Source of the DNA: Chitinophagaceae bacterium
Lineage (GTDB): Bacteria > Bacteroidota > Bacteroidia > Chitinophagales > Chitinophagaceae
Assembly (NCBI GenBank): GCA_016721085.1
Contig: JADKJI010000026.1
Span: 36,904-100,903 of the forward strand
Direction: 5' to 3'
Length of the DNA stretch: 64,000 nt
In this document: positions 18,442 to 27,610 of the stretch, piece by piece
Numbering within the stretch: position 1 is the first letter of the stretch
Layout: each line of letters starts with the position of its first letter
The notes under the pieces: model-generated
Seen by the model: only the letters and a program-made list of their open reading frames with translations
What the model was told of the DNA's origin: nothing
The model's database searches: none
Translations under genes and position numbers: made by a program

Positions 18442-21400
18442 ATGAGAAAGAAATTATTTTTTTTAGTAGCTAGTTGTTTAATTGGAGGTGCTTTGGTGAA
18501 GGGGCAATCTCCTTCGGTAGTAAGGGAATACAAAAAAGTATTCCCTACCTATCCGTTCTCTGATCCTGATCCGATACCGTCGGCTACGGCTATCTATCCT
18601 TATTTTAGGTACGATGGGTTTACTAATACGGCCGTAAATAAAGAATGGAAGGTTGTTGAGTTGGAGAATGATTTCATTAAGGTGATGATATTACCGGAAG
18701 TGGGAGGTAAGATATGGACTGCCATTGAAAAGTCTACCGGTGAACCTTATCTGTATTATAACCATACAGTGAAGTTTAGAGATGTGGCGATGCGGGGTCC
18801 TTGGACTAGTGGTGGATTGGAGCCAAACTATGGCATCATCGGGCATACGCCGAATTGCGCTACTCCAGTGGACTATATGGTTCGCACCAATGCTGATAAA
18901 AGTGTGAGCTGCATCATTGGGGTTTTGGATTTATTGACCCGTACACATTGGCAGATAGAGATCAATCTACCACACGATAAGGCTTTCTTTACAACAAATT
19001 CTTTCTGGTATAACAGTACTTCTATTGAGCAACCATATTATCATTGGATGAATGCGGGTATTAAGACAAAAGGTAACCTTGAATTTATCTACCCAGGTAC
19101 AAATTATATAGGTCATGAGGGGGAACATTTGGATTGGCCAGTGAATAAGGAAAATGGTAAGAAGATCAATTTTTACGAAGAGAATAATTTTGGAATGTAT
19201 AAATCTTATCATGTTTTTGGTAAGAATACTGATTTCTTTGGAGCCTATTATCACGATGACCAGTTCGGAATGGTACGCTATGCTCCCTATGAAGATAAGA
19301 TCGGTAAGAAGATATGGATTTGGGGTTTGTCGCGCCAGGGAATGATCTGGGATAAGATACTGACAGATACTGATGGACAATACTCCGAAATACAAAGTGG
19401 TCGTCTGTTCAATCAGAATTCACTGGGAAGTACAATGACACCTTTCAAACATCTAAGTTTTGCACCGCACGGAACGGATATATGGAAAGAATACTGGTAT
19501 CCTGTTCTCAAGACAAGGGGATTTGTGAATGCAAATAATTATGGGGCTATAAATGTAAAAAAAGAAGATGGTTGGATTAAGATTTTATTATCTCCAGTTC
19601 AGTATTTCACGGATAAGATTGTACTCAAGGCAGGTGGTAAGGTGATTTATGAAAAATCAATTAAGGCAGTACCCTTACAGTTATTTGCTGATTCTGTAAA
19701 AGCAGTTGATGGAGAATTATTATTGACAATGCCATTTTCGGGCTTGCGTTGGACGACCGATATTACTGATGGCAATCTTGCCAGGCCTGTCGAAAGTCCT
19801 GCTGATTATAATTGGAATTCTGCATACGGTAATTATGTGATGGGTAAGGAATTGATGGATCAGAAATTATTTGCCGAAGCAGAGGAAAAGCTTAGGACAT
19901 CCTTGAAGATTGATCCTAACTATCTTCCGGCAATGGTAAAGTTGTCTGAATGGTTATTGAGAAGTGCACAATATCAAGAAGCCTTCCAATGGGCTAAGAA
20001 AGCTATTAGTATCGATACACATGACGGCAGTGGTAATTATTATTATGGATTGTCTGCTCTTCGTATGGGTGATGTTACGAATGCAAAAGATGGCTTCCAG
20101 GTATCTTCTGTTTCTATTGAACATCGTTCCGCTTCTTATACGGAATTGGCAAAGATATATATGAGAGAAAATAACTGGACGAAGGCGATCGAATATGCGG
20201 ACAAGGCTATTGATTTCAATCGTTTTAATGTGGAAGCTTATGAGATCAAAGCTGTAGGGTATAGATATCTTTCCGATAAAGAAGGAAAAGAGAATGCTTT
20301 GCAACAATTGGTTGCCATGTATCCATTAAGTGCTTTTGTAAAAACCGAAAAATGGTTTGCAGTTTCAGGGTCACAGGCTCCTCAAAATGTTTTTCAGAAT
20401 GAATTGCCTGAAGAGAATTGGATGGAAGTAGCAGCAGGTTATTATGAAAAAGGACTTCATTCAGAAACAAAAAAGATATTGGAGTTGATTCCTCAAAATC
20501 CATTGGCGAGTTATTGGATGGCTTATATAAATCATTTGCAAGGTAATGAAGCGAAGGCCTGGCTTGATAAAGCTGAAAGCCAATCTCCTGCATTTGTTTT
20601 CCCTTTCCGTTCAGAAATGAAAGAACCCCTCGAATGGGCTGTTGCCAATACAAGAGGCTGGAAAGCACGATATTTTCTTGCCTTATTTTATAAGGAAAAG
20701 AACCAATTGACGAAGGCAAAGGAATTGTTTAATCAATTAGGAGAGCAGCCAGATTATCCGCCTTTCTATGCCACAAGGGCACAGTGGGAGAAGGATATGC
20801 CTGCTTTAGTTGAAAAGGATTTACAGAAAGCCATTTCATTAGATAAGGAGCAATGGAGATATACAAAACAGTTGGCCGATTTTTATATTGGACAGAAGAG
20901 TTATGATAAGGCTTTGGCTATTGCAGAGCCATTCTTTAAGTCGCATCCATCCCAGTTCATAATGGGTATGCTTTATACAAAAACATTGTTATTGAATAAG
21001 CGATATAAAGAGTGTGATGCTTTATTGGCAAAGATGGATATCATTCCCTTTGAAGGTGCTACTGATGGAAGAGGTTTGTATTGGGAAGCCAAACTCATGC
21101 AGGCTATTCAGCAGATGCAGGCAAAACAATATAAGAAGGCATTGTCATTTGTTGAAGCTGCCACATTGTGGCCAGAAAATTTGGGTGTAGGTAAACCCTA
21201 TGATGCCGATATCGATAGCAGGGTAGAGAACTGGATGAAGTATCAGTGTTATATAAAAATGAAAAATATAAAAGATGCAAGAATGGCTCTGGATAAAATT
21301 TTATCTTTCCAGCCAGGTATCTTTAATACTATCAGAAATTTCCAGCCAGCCAATCATCTGATAACCGCATGGGCAATGGAGGCGAATGGGCAGAAAGAGG

Positions 21401-21549
21401 AAGCAATTAAATGGTTAGATAAACAACAGCAACTATTTCCCGCTATGAAACAGATTGCATGGGCAAAAGAAGCGTTTATTTCTAAATCGGCTCCAGCTAA
21501 TTCTGAAGAAGAACTAACTACGAGGGTTTTAGTGGAGTTGATGAAATAA
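18442..21549 (+). CDS. DUF5107 and TPR-repeat secreted protein
   Basis: It has 1035 residues from the ATG at 18442, which gives a good signal peptide (KKLFFLVASCLIGGALVKGQ); the open frame runs 51 bp further upstream without support. The N-terminal 400 residues match the DUF5107 type, a mutarotase-like beta-sandwich, with the hallmarks VMILPEVGGKIWTAIEKSTG, GGLEPNYGIIGHTPN and PYYHWMNAGIK. The rest is tetratricopeptide repeats (YGNYVMGKELMDQKLFAEAE, YYYGLSALRMGDVTNAKDG and others). The DUF5107+TPR architecture recurs in Bacteroidota glycan loci. A role in glycan handling at the cell surface is inference. Confidence 0.9.
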   Translation: MRKKLFFLVASCLIGGALVKGQSPSVVREYKKVFPTYPFSDPDPIPSATAIYPYFRYDGFTNTAVNKEWKVVELENDFIKVMILPEVGGKIWTAIEKSTGEPYLYYNHTVKFRDVAMRGPWTSGGLEPNYGIIGHTPNCATPVDYMVRTNADKSVSCIIGVLDLLTRTHWQIEINLPHDKAFFTTNSFWYNSTSIEQPYYHWMNAGIKTKGNLEFIYPGTNYIGHEGEHLDWPVNKENGKKINFYEENNFGMYKSYHVFGKNTDFFGAYYHDDQFGMVRYAPYEDKIGKKIWIWGLSRQGMIWDKILTDTDGQYSEIQSGRLFNQNSLGSTMTPFKHLSFAPHGTDIWKEYWYPVLKTRGFVNANNYGAINVKKEDGWIKILLSPVQYFTDKIVLKAGGKVIYEKSIKAVPLQLFADSVKAVDGELLLTMPFSGLRWTTDITDGNLARPVESPADYNWNSAYGNYVMGKELMDQKLFAEAEEKLRTSLKIDPNYLPAMVKLSEWLLRSAQYQEAFQWAKKAISIDTHDGSGNYYYGLSALRMGDVTNAKDGFQVSSVSIEHRSASYTELAKIYMRENNWTKAIEYADKAIDFNRFNVEAYEIKAVGYRYLSDKEGKENALQQLVAMYPLSAFVKTEKWFAVSGSQAPQNVFQNELPEENWMEVAAGYYEKGLHSETKKILELIPQNPLASYWMAYINHLQGNEAKAWLDKAESQSPAFVFPFRSEMKEPLEWAVANTRGWKARYFLALFYKEKNQLTKAKELFNQLGEQPDYPPFYATRAQWEKDMPALVEKDLQKAISLDKEQWRYTKQLADFYIGQKSYDKALAIAEPFFKSHPSQFIMGMLYTKTLLLNKRYKECDALLAKMDIIPFEGATDGRGLYWEAKLMQAIQQMQAKQYKKALSFVEAATLWPENLGVGKPYDADIDSRVENWMKYQCYIKMKNIKDARMALDKILSFQPGIFNTIRNFQPANHLITAWAMEANGQKEEAIKWLDKQQQLFPAMKQIAWAKEAFISKSAPANSEEELTTRVLVELMK

Positions 21550-21570
21550 GTTATTTCAAATTAGAGAATT

Positions 21571-22356
21571 ATGAAAAAGTATAAAGCAGTCTTATTTATT
21601 ATTTTGGTATTAGGACTGCTTCCTTTTTATAGTCAATCGCAGCGTAGAGGGCATCCAGTCAAGCCACGTTTCAGTGTTTTAGTACTAGCTGAAAATGGTG
21701 GACATCATATTGCTTATTCTCAAAGTGCAAAGGGTTTGTTAGATAAGATTGCTGCTTTACATCATTTCAGGATAGATTATATCAGCAATACAGACTCTAT
21801 CACAACTGAATATTTGAAAAGGTACAGATTATTCATTCAGTTGGATTACCCTCCTTATGGATGGAAACCAGAAGCCATAAAAGCATTTGAAGACTATATT
21901 GATAAAGGCAGGGGAGGATGGTTAGGTTTTCATCATGCCAGTTTGCTTGGTGAATTTGACGGCACCAGCATATGGCCATGGTTTTATGATTTTATGGGAG
22001 GCATTCGCTTCAAGGATTATATAGCTGATTTTTCTGATGGTACAGTGCATATCGAGAAGACATCACATCCAATTTTTAAGGGATTGCCAGACACTTTTAC
22101 TATTCATAAGGAGGAATGGTATACTTATGATAAAAGTCCGAGAGGAAAAGTTAAAGTCTTAGCGAATGTCGATGAAGCAAGTTATTCTCCTGTTAGAAAT
22201 CAGAAGATGGGTGATCATCCTGTAATTTGGACGAACCCTGCCAAGAAGGCAAGGAATGTATATATATTCATGGGGCATTCGCCAGAGTTGTTTTATGATA
22301 TGAATTATGTGAGGTTGTTTAATAATGCGATAGTGTGGGCGGCCAAATCGAGATGA
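21571..22356 (+). CDS. Secreted ThuA-like domain protein
   Basis: It has 261 residues with a signal peptide (YKAVLFIILVLGLLPFYSQS). The body is a class-I-glutaminase-like ThuA domain: FSVLVLAENGGHH, LFIQLDYPPYGW, GRGGWLGFHHASLL, and the C-terminal PVIWTNPAKKARNVYIFMGHSPEL. ThuA proteins occur in sugar-utilisation loci; their reaction is not settled. The gene follows DUF5107-TPR after 21 bp, in the same direction. Its stop codon TGA lies inside the AGATGACATCT repeat cluster, so the repeat supplies the end of the reading frame. Confidence 0.9.
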   Translation: MKKYKAVLFIILVLGLLPFYSQSQRRGHPVKPRFSVLVLAENGGHHIAYSQSAKGLLDKIAALHHFRIDYISNTDSITTEYLKRYRLFIQLDYPPYGWKPEAIKAFEDYIDKGRGGWLGFHHASLLGEFDGTSIWPWFYDFMGGIRFKDYIADFSDGTVHIEKTSHPIFKGLPDTFTIHKEEWYTYDKSPRGKVKVLANVDEASYSPVRNQKMGDHPVIWTNPAKKARNVYIFMGHSPELFYDMNYVRLFNNAIVWAAKSR

Positions 22357-22439
22357 CATCTTACCCCCAAGATGACATCTCGGGTATAAGATGACATCTA
22401 CCCCCCAAGATGTCATCTTGGGGGTAAGATGACATCTCC
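22349..22439. repeat. AGATGACATCT palindromic repeat, second cluster
   Basis: Five copies of AGATGACATCT or AGATGTCATCT in 91 bp, separated by C-rich or G-rich spacers (TTACCCCCA, TTGGGGGTA) that also pair with each other. It can fold into several alternative hairpins. It overlaps the last codons of the ThuA gene and ends about 35 bp before the promoter of the BNR gene. Confidence 0.85.
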
Positions 22440-22473
22440 CCTTGTAAAAAACAACGCTACTTTTACAACTCTT

Positions 22474-22481
22474 TATCTTTG
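22474..22481 (+). promoter_or_regulatory. -7 promoter element of the BNR-repeat gene
   Basis: TATCTTTG matches TAnnTTTG exactly and ends 7 bp before the ATG at 22489. Transcription would start at or within a few bases of the start codon, implying a very short or absent leader. No well-spaced -33 element is evident. Confidence 0.5.
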
Positions 22482-22488
22482 TCCCGCA

Positions 22489-23738
22489 ATGAAACCCATC
22501 CTCTTTCTTATTTCATTACTCATTTCCTCCAATCTTCTAAGCCAAAAAGTAGATAGCATCCCAGTTGCGTTGGGCTGGGCGAAAAACTCCGTTAACACCG
22601 TTGTTTTCAGAAAAAACTCCCTGACTACCTGGAAGCAGACCCAGTTCATAGCCTTCTATGATGAAGAACAATTTCTAGTAATTGGTAAGAGGCAACTCAA
22701 TTCATCTAAATGGATATTTCAAAAATCTCCTTATAAGGGAAATGCTGGCGATGCTCATAATAGTATTAGCATCATGGCGGACGGGAAAGGCTTTTTGCAT
22801 GTTGCCTGGAATCATCATAATACACCTCTTCAGTATTGTAAAAGCATATCTCCTGGTTCCATAGTACTAGGAGAGAAAATGGCAATGACCGGACAATTCG
22901 AAGCTAGTGTAACTTATCCGGAGTTTTATAAGATGCCTTCCGGTGATTTGTTGTTTTTATATCGCGACGGTGAATCTGGAAAGGGTAATCTTATAATAAA
23001 CAGTTATAATGTAAGATCAGAAAAATGGAGTCAGATTCAAAGTTTGTTGATTGATGGGGAAGGACAGAGAAATGCCTATTGGCAGGCAGCAGTTGATGAT
23101 AGAGGCTATTTCCATCTTTCATGGGTTTGGCGGGAATCAGCAGATGTAGCCAGTAATCATGATTTGTGTTATGCTTTTTCAAGAGATGGAGGCCTCAGCT
23201 GGGAAAAGTCCACGGGCGAAAAATACAATCTTCCAATCACGGCTGCTACTGCGGAGTATGCCTGTGTGATTCCACAAAAAAGTGAATTGATTAATCAGAC
23301 TTCGATGTATGTGTTGGATGGAATTCCAATTATAGCCAGTTATTGGCGGGAGCCGAATCTCTTATTCCACAGTATCATATCGTCTATCTTGAAAATGGCA
23401 AGTGGAAACAGCAGCAACCCTTTCATAGACAGTCTCCATTTAGTTTAACTGGTACTGGTACTAAGCAAATCCCGATTTCAAGGCCTCAAGTAGTTGCCTG
23501 GAAGAAGGGGACTACTTCAAATGTAGCCTTGGTTTTCAGGGATGAAGAAAGGGGGGCCAAGGTTTCAGTTGCTATAAACAAGAGGTTTCCCAATCCCAAT
23601 TGGGAATATGATCATGAATGTAATCAACTGTTGGGTCTTGGGAACCGACTTATGATACAGAGCTTTGGAAATCAAAAAGCAATTGAGTCTGTTTGTGCAA
23701 ATGTTATTCAGGTAGATGGAGAGGGCAAGGTCATCTAG
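22489..23738 (+). pseudogene. Secreted BNR-repeat (BNR_4-like) protein, frameshifted
   Basis: This protein has sialidase-type BNR/Asp-box propeller features. A signal peptide (LFLISLLISSNLLSQ) is followed by GDAHNSISIMADGKGFLHV, FHLSWVWRESADVASNHDLC and FSRDGGLSWEK. Related proteins include glycan-active and sugar-binding members. After SYWREP the frame is lost, and the rest (SLIPQYHIVYLENGKWKQQ, GTGTKQIPISRP) continues in another frame to 23738. Adding one G near 23354-23358 (GAGCCGAATC to GAGCCGGAATC) restores a single 415-residue product, so this is a 1-base deletion, real or a sequencing error. It ends the 3.0-23.7 kb locus. Confidence 0.85.
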
Positions 23739-23938
23739 CGCCACCTCAGATGATTTATTTGTTAGTTGTTGCTCTTGGCAATTTATAGCAAAACTTCCTT
23801 TTAATTACTCCTATAATTAAAGGCTAGATGCAAGCTAAATGTCAAGTCAATTTGAACTCAGTTCTAAGCTATTTTGTGTAGTGTGAATGACCCTTGCCTT
23901 GCTGATGCTAGCTATATTCAATTATTAATTGTTCATTC

Positions 23939-25533
23939 TTAGGGCAGGATGCTGTTTTCGTTATTAAACACCTCATACGAGAAGTCAATAGGAATCACTA
24001 TATATCTTAGTTTGTTATGCGGCAATCCCATTCTTTCCAGTAAGCTGAATTTATCTTTCTTTGGAGTTTCAGGTATTCCGAATTCTACTGGTTTTACTTT
24101 ATGCTGCAGGTAATAATCTATAGCTAGTAATTGATGCAGGTAAGAATCGTTTGGATAATTTAAGGTAATAAAATCCTTCGCAATACTATAAATATCATTT
24201 AAAGTGTAAGAATAAAAACTGCTTCTGGATTCAAAATAAGTACCCAATTGAAACAGGAAGTCGAATACGCTATACTTTGATGTTACATATTTCAATGTAT
24301 GAGCCAATCGTTTCTTATTCCAATATATTTCAAGGGCATGTTCCAGTCTGGTGATATCCGCTAATTCTTTCTCTGAGAGATAATTACTTTTGATGATTTG
24401 ATAAGGTGCTACTGGATCAAATTCATAACCATAATTAAGATATTTGTCCTTACAGGAGTGCCCTTCAGGAATTTCAAAAATCCTAATTGCAATTCTGGTG
24501 GATATAGCTTGAAGACTTCTTCAAAACTATATTTAATATCATTCCAGTAATCGAAAGGAAGTCCTACTATAAGGTCCAGATGCATTTCAACATGATCTTT
24601 TAATCGCAGTATCACTTCTTTGGTCTTTTCAAAATTCTGTTTCCGGCTAACTTCCAGATTGGCTTTCTGGTTTACTGTTTGTATGCCGATTTCAAAACGG
24701 AACATACCTTTAGGAACCTTATCTATTATAAACTGCATAATGGCTGGATGCAAAATATCAGCAGTTATTTCAAACTGGAAAACATTCTCAGGTCGGGCAT
24801 TATCTAATATGAACTGGAATATGTCTAGTGTAAAATCCTTTTTTACATTGAAAGTTCTGTCAAGAAATTTGATGACTCTACCATGTGTCATAAGATAAAG
24901 CAGATTGCTTTTTATATGATCCATCGGCAGGTAGCGTACTCTGTTATCAAGACTGGCCAAACAGAATTCACATTTATAAGGACAGCCTCTTGATGTTTCA
25001 AGATATAGCACCCTGTTCTTCAACGTATCTACATCATCATGTTGATAGGGGTTCGTATTGGCATATGTTTCCAGGTCAAAGTTGGCCGATTCCAGATGAT
25101 AGATTAGATCGCCATTTTTCTTTGATGCCAGGTTGGCGACTTTCTCAGCAGAAGGGTATTGCTGTAAAAATTGGGTGAAGGGAATTTCACCTTCACCTGT
25201 AATGATATAATCAATCGAGGGCAGTTGAATAGTTTCCTGCCAATCATATGTCACTTCAGGTCCACCCAATAATATTTTTGTAGATGGATTGATGGTTTTT
25301 ATCATCGAAGCCACTTCAAGGGTCTGGGTGATATTCCAGATATAGCAGCTGAAGCAGACTACTTCAAACTGGCTGCAGTAGGCGGCAATCTCAGCTTTAT
25401 CTTCTTTAATGGTGAATTCCTTCCACGACAGCCTTTCATCATTCTTATTCAGCTCATACAGCAGCCGTATCGCTAAATTCATGTGGATGTATTTAGCGTT
25501 GAGTGTGGTCAGCAAGATTTGCGGCTGTGGCAT
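23939..25533 (-). pseudogene. B12-binding-domain radical SAM protein (DUF4080 type), frameshifted
   Basis: The N-terminus is a cobalamin-binding domain (PQILLTTLNAKYIHMNLA, LLGGPEVTYDW, GEGEIPFTQFL). It is followed by the radical-SAM cluster motif GCPYKCEFC (CxxxCxxC) and EIGIQTVN. After FLKGTPVR the frame breaks near 24448-24460. Inserting one G (AAGGAC to AAGGGAC) rejoins it to DKYLNYGYEFDP and on to the stop at 23939, giving a full-length protein of about 530 residues with the C-terminal DUF4080 part (RLAHTLKYVTSKYSVFDFL). The substrate is unknown. The start is the ATG at 25533. Confidence 0.85.
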
Positions 25534-25672
25534 GCTGCAAATTAAGGATTCTGGGGAAGGTGGAGCGAAATGCTGGTTGTTAGAAGTTGTACGCAATTTT
25601 TAGTCTTACAACTTTTCCATAGCGGTAAAAGGTTGTAAAGGGGTTGTATTTGGTTCAGAAAAGTTGTAAAGA

Positions 25673-25720
25673 GGTTGTAAAAGGTCTCCAACCTTATAAG
25701 GTTGGAGACCTTTTACAACC
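25673..25720. repeat. 48-bp perfect palindrome, copy 1
   Basis: A fully self-complementary element: GGTTGTAAAAGGTCTCCAAC on the left pairs with the mirror arm around the centre CCTTATAAGG. The inner 32 bp recur at 25928-25959. The flanking sequence is also rich in GTTGTA words. Confidence 0.9.
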
Positions 25721-25923
25721 TGGTAATGATACAACTCATTTATTGGTGAAGATTTTGAGCCAATTTAAAGACGTTCTTTCGTCATTAAATCGTCGACTTT
25801 AAATGTAACCCAGTCCAGACGTAACTTTCAGACGATTGAAAATTCGCTAATCCAGGACTTGATAGTGTGAATTGTAGGTTACAACCAAGATTGTACAACT
25901 AATTGTCAGTTACAACAAAATTT

Positions 25924-25963
25924 GTGCAAGGTCTCCAACCTTATAAGGTTGGAGACCTTGCAC
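25924..25963. repeat. 40-bp perfect palindrome, copy 2
   Basis: It has the same 32-bp core as copy 1, but the next bases differ on both sides and still pair (GTGCAAGG with CCTTGCAC, against TAAAAGG with CCTTTTA in copy 1). This compensatory change suggests the palindrome or hairpin is itself the conserved feature. Confidence 0.9.
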
Positions 25964-25984
25964 AACCTCTTCTTTAGTAAAAAT

Positions 25985-26067
25985 CAATAAAGTCAAAATT
26001 ATAAAGTCAAAAGTCAAAACCAGTGCTTCATTTCGAACACCAATTTTGACTTTATACTTTTGACCTA
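25985..26067. repeat. AAAGTCAAAAGTCAAAA palindromic low-complexity repeat
   Basis: Left words AAAGTCAAAAGTCAAAA and right words TTTTGACTTTATACTTTTGAC pair around a centre containing CATTTCGAAC. The centre resembles that of the elements at 43466-43600 and 45750-45904, which have the same outer words. Confidence 0.65.
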
Positions 26068-26096
26068 AAAAAAAGACCCAACAAACGTTGAGTCTT
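26067..26096 (-). terminator. Rho-independent terminator of tRNA-Leu
   Basis: On the minus strand AAGACTCAAC pairs with GTTGGGTCTT and is followed by eight T residues, 6 bp past the tRNA 3' end. Confidence 0.9.
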
Positions 26097-26102
26097 AATC
26101 CG

Positions 26103-26186
26103 TGCCCCGAACAGGAATCGAACCTGCACTACCTTGCGATAACCAGATTTTGAGTCTAGCGCGTCTACCAATTCCGCCATCTGGGC
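26103..26186 (-). tRNA. tRNA-Leu (anticodon CAA)
   Basis: An 84-nt class II tRNA. It has the D-arm consensus GGCGGAATTGGTAGACGC, anticodon loop CTCAAAA with anticodon CAA (reads UUG), a long variable arm, and T-arm GGTTCGATTCC. The acceptor stem GCCCAGA pairs with TCGGGGC with one A-G mismatch. CCA is not encoded. Confidence 0.93.
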
Positions 26187-26375
26187 TAATGAAAGTTCAA
26201 ATGTTTGAGAAGTTGAAGAGGTTCAATAAGTTGCTCCTCGACCGCTTCTCAAAGGGGATGCAATATTACGAATTAGCCAAGTTCCCACCAAACCCAAACC
26301 CTTTATTTTCTTAACCTTAAACTCAAACTCTTGCCCCCAACCTTGGAACCATGGAACCTATTGAACTTTTAGAAC

Positions 26376-26909
26376 CTAAACCCTTAAACCTTTCCCCATC
26401 TCCTTCACCTTCTCCCTTATCCTCTCCCGATACTTCCTCCTACAATAGTATTCCTTCACTTGCAACAGTTCTTTTTCGGTAGTAACAGCCTCCTGATAAT
26501 TGTCCAGAATCGCTGCCACAAGCTGGTAGTTGTCATCTATTAATTGTTGGGTTTGTGCCTCTGTCCGGCTTAAAAGGGCCGCATCTGGCTCCATTTCAAG
26601 CTCCATTAACTGTTCGTTGAGTTCCATAACCTCCATCAAAAATGAAGGGTGGAGGGTGTATTTCTCCTCTTCTGCCAATAATCCCTTCAGTTGTAACACA
26701 TATTTTATGGTTTCATCGGGATTTTGAAGGGTTTTCAGGGCCTTATTGAGCTGGGCCGACATATCCAGGGCCTCCGCCTGGGCCTCAGGACTGGCAGTGG
26801 CGAAATAGTCGGGATGGTACTTCCGGCTAAGCTCAAAATATTTGCGGGGAAGGGCCTTTGTGTCTATTTTTAGCTGCACTGGAAGCCCAAAAAGTTCGAA
26901 ATAATTCAT
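26376..26909 (-). CDS. hscB: Fe-S cluster assembly co-chaperone HscB
   Basis: HscB is a J-domain co-chaperone that delivers the IscU scaffold to HscA for iron-sulfur cluster transfer. The J domain (residues 1-75) has YFELFGLP and the HPD triad in KYHPDYF. The C-terminal HscB oligomerisation domain has the typical FLMEVMELNEQL. Length 177 aa is normal. No other isc genes are adjacent. The ECF sigma gene is divergent, 92 bp away. Confidence 0.93.
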   Translation of the reverse strand: MNYFELFGLPVQLKIDTKALPRKYFELSRKYHPDYFATASPEAQAEALDMSAQLNKALKTLQNPDETIKYVLQLKGLLAEEEKYTLHPSFLMEVMELNEQLMELEMEPDAALLSRTEAQTQQLIDDNYQLVAAILDNYQEAVTTEKELLQVKEYYCRRKYRERIREKVKEMGKGLRV

Positions 26910-27001
26910 GTCCTTTGCATTATATGGCCTAAACGGATAAAAAAAATCATAAGTCCGGTTACAAAATTAGGTCTATTGTTTACAAATTAAGGTACAATAG
27001 A

Positions 27002-27610
27002 ATGGAAGTAGTCAAAAATTACACGGATTCAGAACTGCTGGAGGCCCTTCGTTCGGGCAGGGGGATGAATCCTGTCCTTAAGTTCTTATACAGACAGAAT
27101 TTTGAAGTCCTGAAAGTATATGTGATTCAAAACAGTGGCAGCGAGCAGGATGCCGAAGATATTTTCCAGGAAGTTCTCGTAAGCTTTATCGAATTAGTGA
27201 GATTGGAGAAATTCAGAGGTGATTCATCAGTAAAAACGTTCCTCTACGCCCTCACCCGAAACACCTGGTTGAACGAATTGAAAAGAAAAGGAAGAGCAGA
27301 TGTACGAGAAATGAAATTTGAGAAAGCAAAAGATACGATTGACGAAGATGCAGCCCAAAAAATAGCAGGCAGAGAATCGAGGAAACAAGTGATGGATGTT
27401 GTTGAGAAATTAGGCGAACAGTGTAAGAAGATTTTGCTAGCCTATTATTACGAAGACAGATCAATGAAAGAAATAGTTGATATAGCAGGTTACGATAGCG
27501 AACAGGTAGTTAGAAATAAAAAATATAAATGCCTGAAGCAATTGGAACAAATGCTGACCGCCGATCCAAATATGGCAAAAACCTTAAAAAAAGCTTTGAA
27601 CTATGAATGA
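27002..27610 (+). CDS. ECF-type RNA polymerase sigma factor
   Basis: It has 202 residues. Region 2 (residues about 25-95) has FLYRQNFEVLKVYVIQNSG, DAEDIFQEVLVSFIE and TFLYALTRNTWLNELK. Region 4 (about 125-185) has LGEQCKKILLAYYYEDRSM as a helix-turn-helix. It directs RNA polymerase to a stress or envelope regulon. Its stop overlaps the start of the next gene by 8 bp, the usual arrangement for a sigma/anti-sigma pair. Confidence 0.93.
   Translation: MEVVKNYTDSELLEALRSGRGMNPVLKFLYRQNFEVLKVYVIQNSGSEQDAEDIFQEVLVSFIELVRLEKFRGDSSVKTFLYALTRNTWLNELKRKGRADVREMKFEKAKDTIDEDAAQKIAGRESRKQVMDVVEKLGEQCKKILLAYYYEDRSMKEIVDIAGYDSEQVVRNKKYKCLKQLEQMLTADPNMAKTLKKALNYE

Noticed and set aside
26102..26314. Open frame across the tRNA-Leu gene
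   Set aside because: The region folds as a tRNA with its own terminator; the frame is incidental.
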